Assembly (NCBI GenBank): GCA_010015655.1
Contig: ML976663.1
Location: 547,893 to 611,892, forward strand
Reading direction: 5' to 3'
DNA from: Bimuria novae-zelandiae CBS 107.79
Lineage: Eukaryota; Ascomycota; Dothideomycetes; Pleosporales; Didymosphaeriaceae
Length of the DNA: 64,000 nucleotides
Position numbers and translations under genes: made by a program. Below the pieces are notes generated by a model. That model searched no databases and was not told where the DNA came from. It saw only the letters and a program-made list of their open reading frames with translations. Positions 1 through 11,829 of this stretch are shown piece after piece. Within the stretch, counting starts at the first letter, position 1; each line of letters starts with the position of its first letter.

Positions 1-989
1 AATCCAGACGTTGTTTGGTGATTGTACGTAGGAGTTATTCGGTGTGTGTATGTATAAGGACTGTTCTGCGTCAAGTGTTCAACTGGGCACATGACCTGTG
101 CCATTTTGGAGAACCGCGCTGTGTGCATGGACTGGATACTGCAAAATGAGATGTTGTCATGATATGAACGACGAATGGGACTCTGCTCAAGAGTTTGGTA
201 TAGCTATGGCTTGCTCCAACATAATTGTGCGTGTCCTAAGGAAGGAAGGTGCGATGTGCGTTCGCGGTTATGTAGTACCAAGTGGTGGGCATCGTAGAAT
301 AAACTGTGAAAAGTTCATTGCGCAGTACTTGCAGTTGTAAATGAAACATGCTGCTTCTTAATCAAGAAACATCTTCTCAAGTTTGCGACCGGTCAGCACC
401 CAAACCCAGTTGGGCGATCAAGGCAGGACGCGCAACGCCTCAGCTTACTCATGAGCGAGGCCGCGCAAGGCTGTGGGTCGCACAAATCCAGCAGGTGATG
501 CGAGATTACGGTGTGGTCTTCATAGCGAATCCGCCTCGCGACAAAGCCAGAACAAGTGAATCTACAATCCTAGATTGGGAGAAGGAATGATGATTAGTAG
601 GGCAGGTGTCACTCGCGATGAGGCAGGGCTTGGGGGTATTTCTAAGGTGACTCCAAAGCATCGCTGATGCTGATAAGCTATCTTACACGCTCTAACAGTT
701 CTCGTTATCAAATTGTATGGTTTCGTGCTCCCGAACGCACGGTCTGTGCCCGATGCCCTTTTCACCGAACGCCGCAGAACCTGTCCTGCCATGCCATCGT
801 GAATTCATGAAAAGCTGTAACAAATTCAATGATGCAGAAACATAGAAAACCGGACAAACAAGTCTAGAACGAGAAAATATAAAGAAACATTTGCCTAATG
901 AATGTAGGCAGTCTGGCCGAGACAATCGAATGATTCCTCTGCATCCAGTGTAAAAGGAAGTCGTATAGACCCGACAGAAAAGCGGATTT
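1..989. other. Intergenic, no gene recognised
   Basis: I see no recognisable coding domain here. Two short plus-strand frames (98-340, 348-590) have no family features and look like chance frames. The base composition is ordinary, unlike the AT-rich island further right. The stretch 850-989 lies just downstream of the stop codon of the HET-like gene on the minus strand and would contain its 3' untranslated region. Confidence 0.5.
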
Positions 990-2351
990 CTAGCGGAGAA
1001 CAATCTTCGCCTCGCTGCGTCCATCCGCCTGGGTCCAAGCGTCTTCGTGGATGCGTCCGACGGCCACTCTCCGTGCAAAAGCTTCTTGAAAGGTACCATC
1101 TTCCAATGTTTTCGCTTCGAACTCTTGGATCAGCATGACGTTGTACATCTTCCACTCGCCCTTGCTGTAATCCTTGGGATCGCCAATTTCTTCGTCCTTA
1201 ACGAAGGCTCCGTCGCGCCAAATCGGAATACCAGAAGGATGAGAGATGTTGCTTCTATTGCTGCCGAGCTTGGTTGCAGGGACGCGGCGATTGATCGAGA
1301 GTAGGATATAGTGTAGTCCACCCTCGTTCTGGTATGCGGAGAGATTTTTCTCATAGTCCATCAGGACACCACAAGGGCGATCTTGAGAGTCGATGAGCCC
1401 AGTGCAGAGCAGCGGCTGTTTGTCATCATGGCATATTTGCTCCATTTTGAAGGCTGATGCCGCAATCTTCTGCGTAGAGAAGCGTAGAGTGTCGCATTCA
1501 ACTGTGGGAGGCTCTTTCCCTAGGAGGTGGAGACTGTCCGTAGGGTACTCAATCCGCGAGCGCAAGGTCGAACCAGGGATGGGCTTCAGCGACGTGGCGC
1601 GGTTCCTGATAGTGTATCGTTCGGGTCCTGATTCAGGGCCGAGAACGAACGATTTTACTTTTGACTTGAAGAAGACATCTGCTTCTCCTGGTCTCCGGAC
1701 GTCAGGGCAACTCGAAGGATCGAAGGGGAAGTTAACGGGACCACTCCAACCAGCCCAACTCCATGATGGTCCTCTTGCAGGTTCCCTGGTCATATTGTCT
1801 GCTGGGCACCACAGCAGTGCGATGTCGAACACAGCTTCGGGGAGATCATAGATAAAGCGCCCGTCTTCCACTTTTCGAATAGTCTCCTGGATCTTGGAGA
1901 GCTCACCCGCTGGGAAGTTGGGATTCACCGACACTTGATTAGTGATGAGAGTGTTGTATTTCTCGAACGCATCGAACCAGCCTTTCAACAATCTGAAATC
2001 GCTGTTTTTCAACGGTCTACTTTCTTCTGATATAACTGAGCTGGTGGAGGTCGCTCTCGATCTCGTCCTGAGATGTTTAATCCAGTTTCCAGTAGATTTC
2101 GATGCGATCGAGCGTATGGAGCGCGAAGTTGAGCTACTCCGCGACCTTGAGGGTCGCAAAGGCGAGAGCATTCCTGAAGAATCGCCGGTACATGGTCGCT
2201 GATCCGGTTGAGGAGATTTGCTGTTCCTTCGAGCGAATATGTTGTTCACGGTAGAGAGACTCAGGCGCGGCCTAAGATAAGGCGATGAACCACGGGAGGG
2301 TGGAGGATCGGTAGACATGACGATTAGCGACATAAGTGTGCAGAACCACAA
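990..2351 (-). CDS. HET-like protein, C-terminal part, HET domain missing
   Basis: This is a 453-residue open frame. The N-terminal 120 residues are low-complexity and rich in Ser, Arg and Pro. From about residue 120 on it resembles the region that follows the HET domain in fungal heterokaryon-incompatibility proteins: a WFDAFEKY stretch, then FDIALLWCPADN and PSWSWAGWSG near the middle, CGVLMDYEK, and near the end an NVMLIQEFE block and VGRIHEDAW. The family (PF06985) normally begins with a HET domain carrying a SYCWG-type motif and a WID.LCI block. Neither is visible here or in the 900 bases upstream. HET proteins trigger regulated cell death after non-self recognition, and a copy lacking the domain should not do that. 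It is therefore probably a truncated relic or a decoy-like derivative. The start is uncertain: Met at 2318 is as good as Met at 2351. Confidence 0.6.
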   Translation of the reverse strand: MWFCTLMSLIVMSTDPPPSRGSSPYLRPRLSLSTVNNIFARRNSKSPQPDQRPCTGDSSGMLSPLRPSRSRSSSTSRSIRSIASKSTGNWIKHLRTRSRATSTSSVISEESRPLKNSDFRLLKGWFDAFEKYNTLITNQVSVNPNFPAGELSKIQETIRKVEDGRFIYDLPEAVFDIALLWCPADNMTREPARGPSWSWAGWSGPVNFPFDPSSCPDVRRPGEADVFFKSKVKSFVLGPESGPERYTIRNRATSLKPIPGSTLRSRIEYPTDSLHLLGKEPPTVECDTLRFSTQKIAASAFKMEQICHDDKQPLLCTGLIDSQDRPCGVLMDYEKNLSAYQNEGGLHYILLSINRRVPATKLGSNRSNISHPSGIPIWRDGAFVKDEEIGDPKDYSKGEWKMYNVMLIQEFEAKTLEDGTFQEAFARRVAVGRIHEDAWTQADGRSEAKIVLR

Positions 2352-3295
2352 AGAAGGTCCGTTGAAGATTTGAAGTGGGTATCAGGCGTCCTGTGGTAGC
2401 TTGCTTGAACGCAACGTGACTGTAGCAGAGGGATCTTGATCTCCGGAGACTCAGACGTGAACTTTGACCGTCGTCCCCGAGGCGCGGCTGTGGTATTTCA
2501 CAGTTAAACGCCCCTCGACGCCTGACAAGACTGCGCCTCGCCGTTGTGTGTGCCTCGAACCACTGCCGAAATTTCTCAGACGCTGAATGGGGCAGCGCAG
2601 CGCAAGGAGTTTGACGCAGACGTTCGAAGGTGGCTGAGCACGGGACACAGTTTGTCAGGCAAGTCTGGCCGACTCGCGGGCCCCTGCAGTACTAGATCGA
2701 TCAAAGTCATGGTTAGCCTGTATCTTTGAGTTAGACACTCGTGCGCGCGTATAAGTCCGTTTGGCAATGCAGTCCGACGCTTGCAAGAGCCGTGACACTA
2801 CAGCGACGCGTACCACAGCAAAGAGCGATTAATGCTCTGCAAGAAACAATGTAGCCTGCGGTGATGCAAGTCTCAAAACCCGGCCCACTATTCTCCGGTA
2901 GTGATTATCCATTGAATGATACGACGTGGGGCAAAGTGTCATTGCACGCTTCATGCTAGAGAACGCGCGCGTGCAAGACCAAGTCAACGGCCACCAATGA
3001 TGGGAAACCTTGGCAAGGCAATACCCAATAAATGTTTCTCGGGACTTTTGGCGGCCAAAATCGGCTTCTACGGAGTGGTGTCGCTCGAAATGGGTCCACA
3101 GGTGATTCACACCTCCCGACGCCACAACTCAGCCACAGCTGTGGCGGGTACGCTGACTCCAGACCAATCATGACGATGCGGGGTCGCCGCGACTTTCGAC
3201 ACAGGCATCAATTTCGACGCGTCGCCCGTGTTGGGAGCTTCAAAACCCCGCTACGTCCAGACCGTGACCCTGAGCATACGTAACTTGCAACGACC
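2352..3295. other. Intergenic, no gene recognised
   Basis: No domain, RNA gene or repeat was recognised. Several overlapping short frames on both strands carry no family features. The stretch lies between the divergent HET-like gene (-) and RING gene (+), so it should contain both promoters. Confidence 0.45.
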
Positions 3296-4007
3296 ATGTC
3301 TGGCTACGAAGGCGAGTAACACTGCCCCCCGGCATCGTTCAATTCCGACCAAGGACTGACATGAACAGTGGAACACAACATCTCCGCCAAAGAGAACAAG
3401 CCTGAGCAGCCCGCGCGTCGACCAGATCTCTCTACATTCTTCTCTACGCTCGAACTAGTAGACACGTCAGATCCGCAAGCGCACACCAATACACATGCGC
3501 TACCGCAGCCCGAGAATGTAGCCGCTGCGTTCCGGCTGCTGGCGAACGCCTTCGACATGATGCGCGGACCTGCGGACGATCGGGGCGATAGTACTACCAG
3601 CGGCGGCGACCTACTAGCGAGCATGATCGAGCAGCTACGACAAAATGCAGATGACCCGCCGGTCGAACTGAAAGGCGTGCCAGATAGCTTTCTGGACGAA
3701 TTGGAGCGCGTGCCGAACAAGTCCTTGAAGCCAACCGATACGTGTCCGATTTGTGTCAACCCGTTTCTTGAGGGTATGTGAACATGCACCTGGACAGTCA
3801 CTAGGTGTCTAATGGTTACCAGATTCATACCCCCTTGTAGTCGAGCTTCCATGCCACCCAGACCACCGCTTCGATCTTGATTGCATCAAGCCCTGGTTAA
3901 AGCTGAACTCCACATGCCCTCTTGATAGAAAGGAGCTCATGAAGAAGAAACAGCCCCCACCTCCAACGGATGATGACGAGGAAGAGTACGATGACATGTA
4001 CGCTTGA
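3296..4007 (+). CDS. RING-H2 finger protein (probable E3 ubiquitin ligase)
   Basis: The model has three exons: 3296-3311, 3369-3773 and 3823-4007. The second intron (3774-3822, 49 bp) is GTATGT...CAG and joins the frame exactly across the RING. The first intron (3312-3368, 57 bp) only keeps the frame if it uses a GC donor (AAG followed by GCGAGT), with a CTGAC branch site just before ACAG; the protein then starts MSGYEVEHNISAKENKPE. The RING-H2 domain is near the C-terminus: CPIC, then ELPCHPDHRFDLDCIKPWL, then STCPLDRKEL. That gives the Cys2-Cys-His-His-Cys-Cys2 order of the H2 type. The tail is acidic (DDDEEEYDDMYA). RING-H2 proteins recruit E2 enzymes for ubiquitin transfer; the substrate is unknown. 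The roughly 135 residues before the RING have no recognised domain. It is about 201 residues long and looks intact. Confidence 0.82.
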
Positions 4008-5339
4008 AGGAATAAGGATAGTGAAGCAAAATATACGAGCAGTCTCCGAGAATTCCGGTGCGCGGCTGACGCATTCCCACGAAGGATGCATTAGCTGAGC
4101 GAGCACTATTTCGAGATATTATGTATGCGACACTGCCGCGTGTCTGCCAACGATGACGCTGAGGCCGATTGTTGAAATCAAATCAGCGGAACGAGATGCG
4201 CGTCATCGCAAAAGCTCCTCTAGATCGCACTCAGCGAGCGCTCACGCTTGATTCAGATCGAAACCAAGATAATTCTTGTTTTGGTTAGTGAACAATACAC
4301 ATAATAACCCTGTCTTTCCGCCGACCAGCTGATTCCAAATGCAGCAGGTCCTCGTGTTGTCAGACATCAGCAATTAATTCACGCAGTTTTGCTTGCACAT
4401 TTCAATCATTGTCCTCGAGGTTCAAGAGCATCGCTCTATTAGATTAGTACATATTAGCGGATGTCCGACAAAGCTAGCCTTCGTTGATGTCAGAAAGCAA
4501 AACCACGTGCATTTCAAACTGACAGTGCGACGCGATCGCGGAATTCAGGACTATGAGCTCTCGCAAATCTGCAATCGTAAGAATGGATAGGTAGTATGTT
4601 GATGACCGCTAAAGATTCTATCCGTTTGTCCGCCTCCACTCGATCGCAGAGTAGTTGAAAATTCTTGGCCTCTGTATCATCGCCAAACAGATGGAGGCGG
4701 AGGCGATTTGCGTTACGTGAGTGATGGAAAAAGTGGGTTGTGGAACGCCCGATGGCTCATGCTTGGGTTCGCTCCATTTTACAGTACAATGGTGATTACA
4801 TTCGGACACTGCTATTGTCACGCAGCACTAAAGCATCGGACCGGATGTAAGGTCACCCTCCATTCAAAGTAGGTTAAGTAAGCCATTGGCAATCGTGGCC
4901 AAGCATCTCAATCTCCAGTCCTCGAAAAGCTGCTGGCTCGGGTTGTCGAACAATGAACATCCGAACAGAGCGAGTGATTACATATCAACCCTCCGCGGCG
5001 TAGAGGCGCTCGATCGCCTCGTTACCATCACTCTGAGAAGTGAATACGCAGCCTCGCGTTTCGCAGCTTCTTTAAAATGCGAACCGGGTCAATGAACGTA
5101 TTTCACTCAGCCTGCTAAGCTTGCATCGTGGTGCGGCCTTTCTCAGCCAGAAAACCCGTCTGCGGTCCAAAAATCTCGGCCGAAACTTTCCGGGCTGCGC
5201 TTACATCCTGCCCGTTGCCGCCAGTGGCCAACCACATCCCCACACTATGAAAGTAGACCTTGTCCCCTAATGCTGCGGTCAACTCTTCGACGCTGGAAAC
5301 AGACAGATGAACGTGCTGGTTGTCTCTGGTCCACTCGAC
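4008..5339. other. Intergenic, no gene recognised
   Basis: No coding domain, RNA gene or repeat was recognised on either strand. Short frames at 4393-4590, 4618-4821 and 4886-5095 lack family features. The last few hundred bases should hold the promoter of the transcription factor that starts at 5340. Confidence 0.45.
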
Positions 5340-7455
5340 ATGGACTATAGCAGCATAACCAGTCACGAGACCACCCGAAAGAGGCCTTCCAGTCGAATTC
5401 GTGCTTGTTGGGAATGTAATACAAACTCTCCGGTCCCAGTTACTCGCGTTGGTCATTGTTTAAGGCTAACTTGTTTCATAGGCAAAAAGAGGAGACGGCA
5501 AAGCTCATGCGAGAAGAGCGCGTCTTCTAGCGTTGTAGAAGTTGGCGTTGTGGACGGCATCGCTCCCAATGGCGAAGACAATGCTTGCCAACTCCACATT
5601 GGCGAACGACTTGGAAAGCTAGAACAACTTTTCGACAAATTTATGTGTCGCAAGCCTCCTAACGTCACAACGACTGTCGATTCTTCGTCTGATTCTCAAC
5701 GAACTGCTGTATCCGTGCAAGCAACTGAGAAGCCTTTCAAGTTTGTAGGGCTTCCACCTCTTTCGAGCAGCGATGGACAAAGTCTCGCGGATGGCATAGT
5801 CAGTGTCCATTGTCAGCAATGATATTATCAAAATACTGATTCTTGCACAGCTGGGAACACGGACATGGACTTCAGCGCCTTCTATTAGGACACTAGAAGA
5901 GAAACAAGAGGGCGAGCAGTTTTCCGATCCTGTCCAGCGCGCATTAGTAGCGCATCTTCCGTCGCAACATGATGCCGACATCATTTTCGAATCTTCGAAT
6001 GGGTGGATGATATTGAACGGCACGTACCGACCCTCAAAAGAGCTTTTTGTTGGTCAAGATCCTCAGTCGTACGCGTTGGACATGGCCACAGTAGCAAAAG
6101 ACCGTGCTATCGTCGTAGCACGAACACTGCTACACCTAGCAACTTGCATCTGCGCATTACCACCTGACTTTAACACTGCACGGTTACGGGACATCTGGAA
6201 TCTCGAAGCGACGATGGAGAACTATGTCACTACCGTGACCTCTCTTGTCATGTCTTCGGATGAGATGTTGCTCACCTTACCTGGACTGGAGACACTGCTC
6301 CTCCTGTCTATCTACAATATCAACATTGCCAATCTCAGGCACGCCTGGCTTCTTGTCCGACGCGCTATGAACCTAGCGCATCTCATGGGCTTCCACCGCA
6401 TCGTGGAAGTCAAACGAATTCCACCGGTCGACGCCATAGAGTCGGCATCGTCAATATGGCGCATTCTAGTTGATATGGACAGAATCCTTGGTTTACATCT
6501 CCACCTCCCATTCGCGGCAGACGACTACCCCATCGAAGAAGACAATGCTGCACCGCAACGCATCCACCGTTCGCGGCTCGCTACCATAAGTGAACAGGTT
6601 TCGGAGCTCGACCACCACGAAGTCACTTCGCAGTCCTACGTACAGGCACTGGCACTAGACGAGAAATTGGAATCCATGATGAAAGAGCAGCCCAAAGATT
6701 TCTGGGACGTGCCCAACGTGCCACCAACAGCACGCACCGCCGAATCCTTCGAAGTCCTCGAGCGTCTGATGGTCCAAATGTGGCACTTCGAGCTCAAAGT
6801 CTTCATCCACCTCCCGTTCCTGCTCCGCGCCCCGCAAGAGAGCCGCTTCGAGTACTCCAAAGTCGCCGCGCTACAAGCAAGCCGCAACATCGTCATGCGC
6901 TGGTTCGCGCTGCGCAACGCAGGCATCACACAAGCGTGCTGCCGCTTCGCCGAGCTCGGCGTCTTCATCGCCGCCATGACGCTCACGCTCGACATCCTTA
7001 TCGACATGGCGACCAAAGACAAGCCTGCAGTGCAAAAGGCCAAGGGCAGCGACTTCGCCATGATCTGCCGCGTCATCTCCGAGATGGAGAAGCTCGGTAA
7101 GGCGTCGTCGCGCGAGCGCATCGCCGCCCGCAGCGCCGTCGTGCTCAAGAAGATCCTGTCCAGCCTCGACCCGAGCAAGCAGACGCTGGGCAAAGCGCGC
7201 CTGATCGTCCCGTACTTTGGTGCCATCGAGCTGGACTACAAAAAGGTGCCTGTGCGCCCCGCGTTCGATCTGGACTCGGATACGGCGAAGAAGCTGGGGT
7301 GTCGCGAGTCGAAGGGGCATGTGCCAGTGTTCTCATTCGTGCAGAACGCGCTGTGGCCGACTACGAATGTATCTGGGAATTCGGAGTTGGACTTTGATAT
7401 TATACTATTCGATGGGCTGCAGGATTTGGATGTCGATGGGAACTGGGTGTTTTGA
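5340..7455 (+). CDS. Fungal-specific transcription factor with degenerate Zn2Cys6 cluster
   Basis: The model has three exons: 5340-5415, 5482-5798 and 5851-7455, about 665 residues. Intron 1 (5416-5481) has GTAATA...ATAG with a CTAAC branch. Intron 2 (5799-5850) has GTCAGT...CAG with CTGAT. Intron 1 falls inside the zinc cluster and restores RIRACWECKKRRRQSSC. This matches the first half of a fungal binuclear cluster (Cys-x2-Cys, basic run, Cys), but with eight rather than six residues before the third Cys, and the second half of the cluster is not recognisable. A leucine-bearing helix (ERLGKLEQLFDKFM) follows, as in dimerising C6 factors. The large third exon holds the middle homology region (PF04082-like): AWLLVRRAMNLAHLMGFHR, then IWRILVDMDRILGLHLHLPF. 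Such proteins are nuclear regulators, often of secondary metabolism. DNA binding may be impaired here. The start at 5340 was chosen over 5307 for its better context (CGACATGG). Confidence 0.78.
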
Positions 7456-8349
7456 GCTGCGCGACGCAGTTTTTCTTTTGTTCTGTGATGCATGGCGTTT
7501 AAGGGATAGGGTCTAGGGTATGACTTTTAGTGTTTTTCGTCAAGATTAGCAGCATAGCGTTATTTTGGTCTGGGGGGCGGGGTCGTGTTGATACCTGGGA
7601 CTGGGATGGGTTTGTTGGGCGGCGGCTCGGCGCACCGTTTTGATTGTCATTTGACGGGTACTCCTAGTGTTCTGTTATACCAAATATTGAAGTTGTCGAT
7701 GCCGATTAAATTGGTCTTTGGCTGGCTGATCGCTCCTTTCAACTCGGAGTCCTTTGCCTGGAAGGGGAGGTGAGGCGTGTTTTAGATTGCAGCGCCTCAT
7801 TGTACTACTCAATGCAACCCGACAGACAGGATGCAATATAAACAACTACGCATCTGTAGATAAACGTTGAGATATGTTCACCTGTGCAGCTTCTACATTG
7901 GGGTGACATGAACAATGCGATGAGCTGCGTTGAAGCGCTACCTGGCCACTAGACCTTGGCCATTACTGGTCTTTCAGCGCTCTTTTGACCGTCAATCTGT
8001 CCAGAAAGCCTGTGAGAATCGTTTGGAGGGCGTCGGCCCTCCTTTCTTTTGGCATGGGCTGGTGGCGCGCCTGTCGCCAAAAGCGGCAGCGCGGCTGTTG
8101 CAGAGGATCGGCGGCGACGCCGCTTGCAACCCCCCGTTCGACCAGCGTGACGAAGAGGCCTAGCCTCCCAGGCACACGACACGACTTCCTCGCACCCTGC
8201 GCGGCCTTTCGATACTTCTCTCCGCGCTGCAGTTGCTCATTTCCTCGCACCGGCGCGCCTCCCCTTTTATGCGTTTGACGTTGCGACGTCAAGACTGCCT
8301 CGTAGGTAGCGAGCTGGCCGATTACCTCGACCTGGAGCCCGAGGAGAAC
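7456..8349. other. Intergenic, no gene recognised
   Basis: This stretch contains the 3' flank of the transcription factor and the 5' flank of the F-box-like gene. Overlapping frames around 7930-8280 have no recognisable family. An open frame continuous with the F-box-like gene extends upstream to 8233, so its coding start could lie as far up as that. Confidence 0.4.
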
Positions 8350-11300
8350 ATGACCGGACAATCCAACGCGTGTACCACCTCCTTGGAATCTAAGCAGCCG
8401 TGGACATCCATTCTGGGGCAGTACGACGATGCGACGGTGACGGACGCGGTGAAAGGGGCGAACAAGACGGAGCAGGGCCCGTCACTGAGTCTGTTCGAGG
8501 CCATCATCACCAACTACCCGCCCGTGCTGGAGTCGCTGCTCGCCCAAATCACGACTTCTACCCTGCTCGACCTCTACCACACTTCAAAATATCTGCGCGA
8601 CTTCCTGAAGGAGTACCCTCTAGCATGGAAGACATTGTCCTTTCGGTTGCCACAGCCCGCGATGGCCTTGGGCTCTCCTGGGAACGAGACCCCCGACGGC
8701 AGGGAGCGCCAATCGAAGGCATATTCGTTCGATGCGTTGTTGAAGCGGATTATCGGGCCCAACGGATCTGTGTTAACAAGCCTGGATCTCTGCAATACCG
8801 CCGTTTCCGGGACGGCGCTCACCATGCAAGTTCTGGGACCTCACAGTAACACCCTTCGGTAAGAGAGACGCCATCTCGAAGGCGAATTCCAGATTCCGTA
8901 TGCATAAAATACCGACTGACCTGATTCAGACACCTCTCGGTACGCGGGTGCAAGAACGTGTCGATTAAGTACCACATCGTTCCGTTCCTCGAGCCATTTA
9001 CCATGGACCACATGCCCGATTCAGCAAACGACCTAGCGTTGAAGAGCCTGTATACCTACCGCTGCCGACATCATCGGAGACGGCCGTACCTCCCCTCCTC
9101 CCTAACGCGACGAGACTCCGACTCCGACCCCACACATCAGCTCATAGAGATATGCCACCGATTAGGCATTTGGACCGACACGGCATGGTGCCCGACACCA
9201 GGGGGGCGCTGCTATCGGCGAAAAGACTACCATGCAGGGAGAGCCGGACCGCAGAATATGGAGGTGTGGGTGCCGTACGACCGATTGTGGCGATCGAGTA
9301 ATCGAATAGGGCCCGTCGATCGAATGGGAAAAAAACTCGGAGATTCAGACGGGAGGCTGTGGGAAATATCTGAGACTGGTGAAGATGGCGAACCATTGGG
9401 AACCGAGAGTGGCATATCCAAAGGGGAAGGCAAGCACGTACCAGCACATCTTCGACAGAGCCACAAGACTTTCGTCGAAAACGTTCAGTGCGCCCAATGC
9501 AACGAAGAAATTCTGGAGCGATGCGAGTCCTGCAGCGTTCGGATGCACTGTATGGGTTGTCGCAAGACACTCTGCGCCAGCTGTGCGTTCAACAGGCCAA
9601 TACCTAAGAAGAAGGCAAAGACGCGACATTTTGCAAGTCTGGCCTTTGGTCCCGGTTCCACAGTCGGCAGTACCCTCAGTCAAGCGTCGGGTTCGAATGC
9701 TTCGCTGCAAGATCAGAATAGTAACGCACTACAGACACAGCAAACCGACAGATTTTGGTGGGCGCCGGGGGCCACACGATCGCCGAACTTGATGAACGAG
9801 AACACCCAAGACGACGATTCGGACTCTGAGGACGGAGGCAATATAAATCATGGTCTACCTATCCCACCTGCAAACCGTGACCCGCCAAAACTCAATATGC
9901 ATTGGTGTTGTTTGGAGCCTATCTTTTCCGGTGGCGGTGGCATTGCGGTACTAGGCACTGGACTGGGCGGTAGAGGAGCAGACAAGATACGGGCAGCACC
10001 GCTTCCCCGCACAAAGGAGTTCGAGGACCCAGACTTCTCTAACCAATTACGTCCGATCGACTACATCCGAGAGCTCAAAAACAACGGACTTTATGAATAC
10101 GTTTTGGGTGAAGACGTTGATCTTCTATCATATTTAAAGCAAGACAGCCTGGATTTGCAGGCTCAGACTTGCCCACGTGGCTTATGTCAAGACTGTTACC
10201 GAAGTTTTCGTTGGAAAGTCACCTGCCGAACGTGCAAGAATCCGATTTGCAAAGAACACGACTTTAGGGCTCTGAAGTTCCGTAAATGCGGCTACCGAGA
10301 CATGCACACTGAACGCGAACATGTTAGAGCGCATACCGATCCTCCTCGACTTGTCATACCCGAGTTCAATCCAAACAGGAACGCTCAACGTGCACCTACT
10401 GGAAACCCCTCCTTCAGCCAATCTTCTTCATCATTAAGCGCAGATTTCAGCTTAGACGGCCAAACACCCTTGTCACAATCTCAGATTCTGGTCCCGGCCG
10501 TCGCACCAACCTCTGTGGAAATGTCTGCCACAAACTCCGTCGCCTCGCATAGTTCCAATTTCGATCCATTCGCGAGCAACACCCCTATCCCGTTTGTTCC
10601 TGTCAGCTCCTCGAGGCCACGGTCTCTAAGCACGTCAGGCGTCCGCAGTCGGAACGTGCCTTCCTGGTCAAACTCACCGCGGGTTGGAGTACCGAATCCG
10701 ATCGCGAACCCTCTTCCACTGCCATGCCATCCACGTCACCCTGTGCAATGGGAAGGTTGTGGTGCATACTTCTGCCAATATCCGAGGCCGGTTGGTGACA
10801 ACAGGCCTCAGTGTCCGACGATCATGAAAGAGTGCACTGAGTGTGCCGTACTTGTGTGTGACGTAAGTCCTGTCTCATATTTACCTTGAACAAGAAGTCG
10901 CGAAAAACGCGCGCGAACATCGTTCGTTCCTATCTCAGAATACACTGCACAGCAGCAGGCTTAACAGAAGGCACGCAAGCTTCAGCGGCAAACGGCTCCT
11001 GAAACTAGCCTACAGAATATGTAGCCTGGAATGACTTACGGGAGGATACCACCTCCGATTTACTGACCGTACATTGGCATTGATCAGCACTAATTCGATG
11101 CAGCAATGTACCGTTGCGAACCCAGCCTGTACGTGCACGTACTGCACTGTCAATTTCCACTGTCCACGATGCTTCCAAAAGCCCGACGTGAAGAAGAACT
11201 GCCGGTTTGACGCCGAGAATAGAGCCAGGCTTGAAGAGGAAATGCGCGCACGAGAAAGATTGGAGAAGGAGAAGGAAGGACGATCTCAAGCGGACGAATT

Positions 11301-11829
11301 GGCCGGTGCTGTTTTCGAATTCTTCAAGTCGCTCTACACTGACGATTCAATCGATGACGATGGGCCTAGTATCACTCATCAAGAGATTGTTGACCTCGTC
11401 CACCAAAACACCCTCACAGCTGCGACCAATCCATTACCCAGCCCGGACTCAATCACAGTTACAACTGTGTTCGGGGTGCACGAGGAACCGAGCCACGTTA
11501 CAGTCATCTCGGGGCCATCTACAGCCATGCATCAATCCTACACGGCCGAGGAGGACGAGATTTCTGAGCTTGATCATGTTGAACAACTACTGCACGGCGA
11601 CGATTATGAGTTCAGCGAATCTGACCTTGATGCTCTATTAGCTGGCGGCATCGACACAACCGACATCGGCGCCCATTTGGGCATCGATACGGATTCCGGC
11701 ATGAACGATGACGGCGACGACGCTGACATCGACACGGACGGTTTTGATGCCGAGAGTGCCGTTATCGATGAGTTTGTTAATGACGGCGGTCTGACACCCA
11801 TCGCATCTACCAGCGCGGCAAACATATAA
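8350..11829 (+). CDS. Large F-box-like, cysteine-rich protein
   Basis: Three exons are inferred: 8350-8858, 8930-10862 and 11104-11829, about 1055 residues. Intron 1 (8859-8929, GTAAGA...TTCAG) restores the frame through NTLRHLSVRGCKNVSIKY. Intron 2 (10863-11103, GTAAGT...GCAG, 241 bp) joins two halves of a Cys block (CTECAVLVCD to QCTVANPACTC). A model with an extra 60 bp exon inside that intron would also stay open. Residues about 47-100 resemble an F-box (IITNYPPVLESLL, then STLLDLYHTSKYLRDFL), and a leucine-rich-repeat-like segment follows. The centre has several CxxC pairs (CAQCNEEILERCESC, CMGCRKTLCASC, GLCQDCYRSF, CRTCKNPIC), suggesting zinc binding. The C-terminus has a helical charged stretch (about residues 850-885) and a very acidic tail. 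By analogy with F-box proteins it may be an SCF-type ubiquitin ligase adaptor; the substrate is unknown. Met 8350 was chosen for the AAC-ATG context; 8269 and 8233 are alternatives. Confidence 0.72.

Noticed and set aside
7930..8280. Overlapping open frames on both strands
   Set aside because: There are no family features; the region is GC-rich enough to be open by chance.
11009..11068. An extra 20-codon exon in the F-box-like gene
   Set aside because: It stays in frame, but the following intron would be only 35 bp, too short for a fungal intron. Direct joining across 10863-11103 gives a better Cys pattern.
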